From: Prunella strophiata
Taxonomy: Eukaryota > Chordata > Aves > Passeriformes > Prunellidae
Length of the DNA stretch: 64,000 nt
Assembly (NCBI GenBank): GCA_036583965.1
Contig: JAZBQD010000019.1
Span: 16,941,585 to 17,005,584 of the forward strand
Reading direction: 5' to 3'
The notes below the pieces were generated by a model. The model was not told the DNA's origin. It did no database searches and saw only the letters and a list, made by a program, of their open reading frames with translations. Below, piece after piece: positions 58,561-64,000 of this stretch. A program made the translations under genes and the position numbers. Position 1 is the first letter of the stretch. Each line of letters opens with the position of its first letter.

Positions 58561-59149
58561 TTTCTCTCCAGAAAAAGCCACACCTCCTAATTAAGGTCTC
58601 CTCTGGTCCCCTGGGACTTGGGGCTGCTACTACTAACACTGTTAGACCATATGCTGTGTTAGACCATACTGAGGTGAAAAGTCATTTCAGCCTAGCTTTA
58701 TTTTGTGTGTCAGGAGAATGGGGGTATTTGTGGTCTGGTGGGCAGCACAGATAACTAAGAACTGGATTACCTGCCCTCTGTTCTCAGCTCTGCAAATTAG
58801 TGATTGTGCTTTGAAAATAAATTTGAACAAGTTGTAGCCTGTGGCAGATATTTATGCAACCCCATTAATGGAGGAGCAAGAGGGAGTGAGCCTCTCTGCT
58901 GTTGCTCATGGTGACCCGAGATCTGCTCAGGGGAGCTGAGTCTCTTCCCCTCTTCTGACCCTGTCTGTCTCAGCCTGCTTATGCTGGTCTATGCCCTGCC
59001 TTTGCCAGTGCACACCCAACAGGCATTTGGGGAAATGGTGGAAGCTCCATGCCCTCCTCATAAGTGGTTTCCACCCCTCACCTCTTTACTGACAAGAACT
59101 TTTTGCCTTTTTCTACCTTACTGCAATTCAAGAACCTTGCTTCTTGTCT

Positions 59150-59345
59150 TGCTTACAGCATATGTAACAAACAGGTTATCCCCTCCTCTCTGCAGTGCCT
59201 TTTATATGTTTGAACACATTTCTCCTTTCTTCCTCAGTCAACTTTTCTCTGAACAAAACAGCCTAAATATTCTCCATCTAGTCTCAATAAGTATATTTTC
59301 CCTAAGCTCTTTAACTCCATGGTGTATTATCTGTGAAAGCAGGGC
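59150..59345 (-). mobile_element. Ancient CR1/L3-like LINE remnant
   Basis: The plus strand reads TTTCTTCCTCAGTCAACTTTT (about 59,227), then CTGAACAAAACAGCCTAAATA (about 59,251) and CTCCATCTAGTCTCA. This is a diverged version of the bird CR1 complement (CAGCCTTCTCTTCTCCAGGC, then TGAACAGCCCCAGCTCTCTCAG). The orientation is therefore minus. No 3' terminus can be seen. Much older than the copies at 22 and 51 kb. Confidence 0.55.
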
Positions 59346-62054
59346 AGATATTCTGCAAGCCATAAATGAAACCAACAATATTGAGGTGAAAGCAGCAGTC
59401 TGACCACAGGCTCAGCCATGCTGTACCTGTGAGCTGTGCAGTTTCTGTCCATGTTGCTGGCAATAGTTTGGGATCACATTATCTGCTCTTTAATCAGGAA
59501 GGCATTGAAACAGGCATCTGGAACAGTCAAAATTACATGACAGAGACCTGGATTCATGCAGAGGTGTGAGTAGAACTCAGGACACTGAGTTTGGTTGAAG
59601 TTCATGTTTACATATTCACATTTAATAAAGTACACAGCTCAGTGTTATACTATTGTGTGACAGACCTACATTGTATCAGTCCAAAGAGAGAACTAGCTCC
59701 ATTCCTAATGAAGTTTAAAAAAGCTCTCCCTCAATTCACACCAATTACATGAGAAGTTTCATTCACAGAGAATGTGGAATCTGTCCATAATCATAGCATT
59801 TTAAAATAAATTTCTGCTCATCAATCTATCTCAGGTAAAGCTATTACAGGAGCTAAAATATCGAAAGGGTGAAAACAATCAGGCTCTTTCCAGCTAACTG
59901 GGAAAGCAAGTCTCAGAATAATGAATTCTGTGCTGAGAACACTGCAGTTGAAATGTTTCAGCTGGGAGAGCTTGGTACAAACAGGTACTTTCCAAACCAT
60001 TCAGTATATAGGTTAATATTAACATTAGGCATTAGGCACATTTAACTCAACAGTCTAAGCAGCAATGCTCTGGTATGCTCCCCTGCACTCATGGCTGAGC
60101 CTTGGGTTTGTGTGCTGTGCTCAAACACTCCAGTACGTCCTGTGACCCTGCCATGAAGGAGACAAAAAGCCCTGTTTGCACTGTCTTTGCAGCTCACACC
60201 TGGAGCAAGCCCTGGCTCCCTGGCTCCCTGTACAGCATGGCCTGTGTCCCTCAGGAGCACACAAACTGTGACCATCCCTGCAGTGCTCTGGGAACAAACC
60301 TGGCACCTCATCAGCCTTCCACTGCAGTCTGCAGCTGGAGGTGAGCATCTCCTCACTCTCCCAACACCAATGTCAGAATGCACTTGCCCCAGGATTGGCA
60401 GATGACCACATCAGCATCCTCCTTGGGAGGTGACCAAATCAAATAAAGGAGTGCAGAGGCTGCTACAAAAGCACACTGCTTGCTTCTGCTCTGACCATGT
60501 CTGCTGCCATTGCTTCCTCAGTACACCATGTCAGTCCTGCCACAGAAAACCTCATGCACTGAGGTGCTGACAAAGCCAGCTCAAACTAGGGCTATGGATG
60601 GCTACACACAGATGCCTGCTAGAGCCAGTCTTGGCCAGATGGTGTTTGTTGCCCCAATTATATTCCTGACTCTTAACTGTCAGCCAAGCTGTGACATAGC
60701 AAGTTGTTGTATGGAAGTGCTTGCAGGGTCTGGGTGTCATTATTGGCAAACAAGGGCAGAAGGCTGCTATTGGAAAAGGCTGCTTGTGTGTGTGTGTACA
60801 TGTTAGTAGTACCCAAGGCACAGGGTGAGGTGAGTCTCTTGTCCTGACCCCTGAGCTGCCCACCTCTGCTGGAGAATGGCTGAATCACATAGGGTATCTC
60901 TCCCAAGCACAGCTGTACCCAAACACATCCTATTGCTCTCATCTCTTCATTAAGTATAACTCAGACAAGACACCTCCCAGAGGCACAGGCAATGCCAGAA
61001 GCATGGCCCCTCCACTTGTCCTGAGCACGGCAGTGAAGATGGAAGGGGTGAATGAATGGCCTCAGAGAGTCTCATCTGTTGCAAGGCTTGTTAAGGTCCC
61101 AGACCTCTCAGACCCAGCAAGATGCTCAAGTCCTAGGTGACAGTGCAACATGGAGCTTACTGTTATGGCACATGGGTCTTGAGCTGGTGAATTTCATGAT
61201 AGATGAAGGCATGTCAGCCAAGCTGCTCTAACACTGGCATCACAGCTCTCTACATGCACAGCCTTTGTTTGGATGAATTTGAAGTGAAACTACTTACTGC
61301 TGCAGGCCAAACCCACAGCACAAACTAGCCTCAGAAATGTGATGTGCAGATATCCTGGAAGTGCTGAATATGGCAGCCCTGAAATACTTTTTGCACCCAA
61401 AAAGCTTTTAAACTTTTTATTCACAAGGTTCAGTAAAAATCCCAAGCAGTCAAATAATAAGAGGATTGATTTAGAGCTCCCCAGGTTTTTGAGCCAACTG
61501 GGAGGCTGGTAAGCACAGCTGAGTGAGATTTGCATGCGTAAGTCTAGGGGCACTGGAGAACATTCTTGGGAGAAGGAAATGAATGTGTCCTGGTCTGTGT
61601 AGGTAGTGTCTGGGGTGTGCAAATCCCTGAGAACAGCCCTCTCAAATGCACTTCACTTTCTAAGCAGAGGGAGCTATTTAGCTTGCTTCAGCTGGGCTGA
61701 TGTGGTTACACATAGATGACTGGGGGACCAGGGACAAGTGACATCTGACTTCAGAGGGACTGCATGGATGCACTCAGAGTCATGGACTGTGCTCACAAGG
61801 TCTGAGAGGAACAAGTACAAATTTTGCAGCTGTACTGTGCACATTAGCAGTTTTGGCAACTGCAGGCATGCTCTTACAACTCTACAGATGACAGCAAAAC
61901 CTGCATCTCAGTGATACAACGGGCTCTGCTGTATTTGAAAGAACCAGCATGACCAACTAACTATACTTTTTGACATATATCATCCTCCAAGAAAATGCAA
62001 ACTCCTTGGATTCACAGACACACAGAAAAATCAGTGTTGTCTGTGTACTGCTGA
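59346..62054. other. Gene-free DNA
   Basis: No gene or named repeat was recognised. A short TG run (60,785-60,798) and GC-richer frames at 60.0-60.9 kb without domains. Confidence 0.5.
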
Positions 62055-62530
62055 TGTGTTGCTGTCACAGCCTCTCTCAAGACTCACCCAAACAAGATGC
62101 CAATCACTTGCTCCCCCATTTTCCCTCCCACTTCCTGCTCCAGGGATGTAGTTGAAAATTATGTGAAAAATCATGGGTTGAAAGAAGAACAATTTACTGG
62201 AAACAGCAATGAGATAAGAAAATAAACAGTAACAGCAACAATATTAATAACAAAAGTGTGTTAAAAATAGGGTGATTTACATGCAAAATGCTCACTGAGC
62301 CCAAGCTGACATGACCACAGCCATTGGCACCCCACCCCAGCTTCTCCATCTGCCACACTTGCTCCCAACTGGAGCCCACACCCCTTCTTCTCAGAAATCC
62401 CTTCTCAGGGAGTCCTTTTCCCCAGCCCATGACATAAGATGGTATCAAATAATTCAGTGCCTTGGCCATATCCTCCCACTGATTTGGGCCAGAACCAGGG
62501 CAGTTTCCCAGACTCTTTGAATCAGCTCAC
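62055..62530 (-). mobile_element. ERVL-like LTR, decayed, minus orientation
   Basis: The plus strand carries AAATCATGGGTTGAAAGAAG (62,168-62,187), AACAATTTACTGGAAACAGC (about 62,189) and an AAT/AAC-rich stretch (62,215-62,255). After a spacer comes CCCATGACATAAGATGGTAT (62,427-62,446), then GCCTTGGCCATATCC and GATTTGGGCC. In this order these words match the antisense strand of a common bird ERVL-type LTR. Its sense strand has a CATACCAT-type upstream region, a T-rich middle and a tail around CTCAACCCATGA. The sense 3' end lies near 62,055 and the 5' part near 62,530; both borders are approximate and no target duplication was found. There is no coding region. Confidence 0.6.
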
Positions 62531-62884
62531 CTAAAGAGCTCAAGCAGCAAAGAGATTGGCTGTCAAGAAGGTCACAGCATTAAGAGGGGATGTCCCATCC
62601 CACTGTCCAGCTCTCCCTTCCCTGAACTGAGTACATAAACATGACTCACTAACAGACCACATACCTTCCATACAGTTTTCACAGCTCCTAAAGATGCCAT
62701 CTGACACAGACCAAATGGCTGGAGTCAGTGAAAACTTTGCCCAATTTAGAAAAGGAGTTCTCCTCAGGGACACCAGCCAGACCCATTCACATTTGTGAAA
62801 GCATATCTAATTTGCACACTTTTAGTGTGTCTGCTATTACTTTTGCCACGAGGCCGAAGTTTTTAATGAGATTAATGATCCATG

Positions 62885-62897
62885 GGTCACTGTGACC
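62885..62897. promoter_or_regulatory. Perfect estrogen-response-element core
   Basis: GGTCACTGTGACC matches the palindromic consensus GGTCAnnnTGACC with no mismatch. Estrogen receptors bind this as homodimers. By random expectation one such 10-base match occurs about once per megabase, so a single occurrence in 64 kb is notable but not proof. Confidence 0.6.
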
Positions 62898-63144
62898 AGT
62901 GATTGATGAGGTTCTCAGCAAAATCAATTTACTGTTTCTTTCCACCAAGGGTTGCTGCCACCCTTCTGCATCCCAAAGTGGGTCACAATTAAGACATTGT
63001 AGTTTGATCTGGTTTTCCCTGACCAGACACTTCAATTCAGTGCCTGCAGTTTGTTGACAACGGTTTTCCAATAAGCTCAAGGGAGCCTAATGGTAGCAGT
63101 GCATTAATCCACCAATGCCAATTTGCAGTATTGGGTATCAGGAT

Positions 63145-63163
63145 ATGCAAATGAATTAAATTA
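63145..63163. promoter_or_regulatory. Octamer plus homeobox-type AT motif
   Basis: ATGCAAAT (63,145-63,152), the POU-factor octamer, is directly followed by GAATTAAATTA, which contains AATTA cores. Composite POU/homeodomain sites of this sort occur in neural and developmental enhancers. Confidence 0.45.
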
Positions 63164-64000
63164 GATCTTGTTTTCAAAGGGTATCATAAGGTGTCCCTTG
63201 AGCTTTATGTGCTTTTGGACATAATTTGATACATTAACATTTAATTTCTGCCAGGTGGGGTTCACCTTCCTCTGAGGTAAAGAGCTTACAGAGTAACACA
63301 GATCTCGTACCTCCCTCCTTCCTCTGCTAATAAGAAATACAAGATCCAGTTTCTCTCTCCCTTCCCCCACTGCTTTCCTCCCACAATGTTTTAAAAATCT
63401 GACAATAATGCAAAAATAGTTCTGTATGGCTCTGTTGTCACTCAGGGACTCCCAGATTGTGTTTGATGTGCTGGTGCAGTTGGGAGCTGAGCAGCAATGC
63501 TGGTGTCACTGCTCCCCTTTGAGCCTGTACTGCCCTGGGACAGCTGCTTTACCTCCACACAAATGTAAGAACAGCTAAGAGGAGATTTCTGCCCAGTCAT
63601 GGACTTCTGCTGATCACCTGCTGGAATGGGATTTGGGGATACTCCCCAGCCCAGTGTGAGTTTTTGTCACATGTAGGCCCTCAGGACAGTTCATAGCCTT
63701 GCAGCTTACCACTCAATTTAATTAATGAAGTTCCAAGCAACTGGGGACATAACAACTGCCTAGTATTTAAAATCACAGGTTTTAAAGGTCAGTAGGTACC
63801 ACTAGCCTTCATTATACCAGGAGCCAAAAAAATTAATCCAGTAAATCCTGCCTCAAATTCCTATCTTGTCAAGCTGGAGCATATATTTTCAGGATATGTC
63901 TACATATCCTCAGTCTACAGGTTTTATTTTAAAGAGGTATTCCCACAGAGCTCTCTGTGCCCCTGTAACCCTCCTCGTGTGCAGCACCATGTGAGACACA

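Larger units (their letters stand above)
52079..59149. other. Gene-free DNA with conserved-looking blocks at its right end
   Basis: No named repeat. A hairpin lies at 54,425-54,448. GC-richer stretches at 52,140-52,400, 52,780-53,030, 53,400-53,700 and 54,500-55,000 have open frames of up to 125 codons without a domain. Blocks at 56,330-56,760 and 58,140-58,560 are described separately. A 17-bp-period duplication of GTTAGACCATA lies at 58,641-58,668. Confidence 0.5.
62790..63290. promoter_or_regulatory. Putative conserved enhancer with estrogen-response core and octamer
   Basis: About 500 bp, repeat-free, with dense transcription-factor-like words: TTTAATGAGATTAATGATCC (about 62,860, homeobox-type TAAT cores), a perfect GGTCA-CTG-TGACC palindrome at 62,885-62,897, TGATTGATGA (62,900-62,909, PBX/HOX-like), CCAATGCCAATTTGC (about 63,112), and ATGCAAAT followed by GAATTAAATTA at 63,145-63,163. 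Retained CpGs (CACGAGGCCGAAG, ACAACGG) also fit constraint. This is the most enhancer-like block in the window. Conservation and activity are inferred. Confidence 0.4.
62531..64000. other. Gene-free right edge containing a conserved-looking block
   Basis: No gene was recognised. Positions 62,790-63,290 are treated separately as a putative element. From 63,300 to the end there is ordinary single-copy DNA with no repeat that I can name. Confidence 0.5.

Noticed and set aside
1..64000. tRNA, rRNA, CRISPR, operon or phage features
   Set aside because: I saw no B-box-containing tRNA, no rRNA words and no regularly spaced direct-repeat array; composition and repeats are those of a bird nuclear genome.

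Overview
This 64-kb window looks like vertebrate, and specifically bird, nuclear DNA. Most of it is AT-rich, CpG-poor and non-coding. The recognisable repeats are typical of birds: several 5'-truncated CR1 LINE copies in both orientations, one intact solo long terminal repeat (LTR) of a class II (ERVK-like) type I associate with songbird genomes, two decayed LTR fragments of an ERVL-like type, and a few very old MIR and CR1-like remnants. There are no operons, ribosome binding sites, CRISPR arrays or other bacterial features, and I see no tRNA or rRNA gene. All repeat names come from memory of family consensus sequences; no alignment was run.

I could not identify any protein-coding gene. The open frames (longest about 207 codons) are roughly what chance gives over 64 kb in six frames. 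None carries a domain I know, apart from frames inside CR1 copies. The window is best read as a gene desert or the inside of very large introns. A few short stretches have exon-like traits (good splice sites plus an open frame) and are listed with low confidence.

Layout: 1-6.4 kb is single-copy DNA with one CR1 tail (3.46-3.84 kb) and a GC-richer stretch (4.6-6.0 kb). From 6.4 to 21.1 kb is mostly AT-rich single-copy DNA with an old LINE reverse-transcriptase scrap (6.37 kb), a CR1 remnant (9.95-10.25 kb), several short perfect hairpins and a possible exon (18.55-18.74 kb). From 21.18 to 25.5 kb is the mobile-element cluster: a GC-rich block hosting the solo LTR (21,543-22,165, with target-site duplication), the longest CR1 (22.4-23.6 kb) and an ERVL-like LTR piece (25.28-25.5 kb). 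From 25.5 to 38.7 kb is AT-rich DNA with a perfect 12-bp-arm hairpin, unrecognised open frames at 27.0-29.1 kb and MIR remnants. A small isolated CpG island lies at 38.75-39.07 kb. From 39 to 51 kb nothing is firmly identifiable. A CR1 tail lies at 51.46-51.79 kb, an ancient CR1-like scrap at 59.15-59.35 kb and an ERVL-like LTR at 62.06-62.53 kb.

The most interesting material is probably regulatory. Repeat-free blocks at 56.3-56.8, 58.1-58.6 and 62.8-63.3 kb, and weaker ones at 6.8, 15.9, 17.1 and 30.5 kb, have the look of conserved non-coding elements. The 62.8-63.3 kb block contains a perfect consensus estrogen-response-element core and, about 250 bp further on, an octamer next to homeobox-type AT motifs. 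The 58.2 kb block contains an RFX X-box-like sequence. I found no convincing new biological system. The CpG island and these putative enhancers are the best places to look again.
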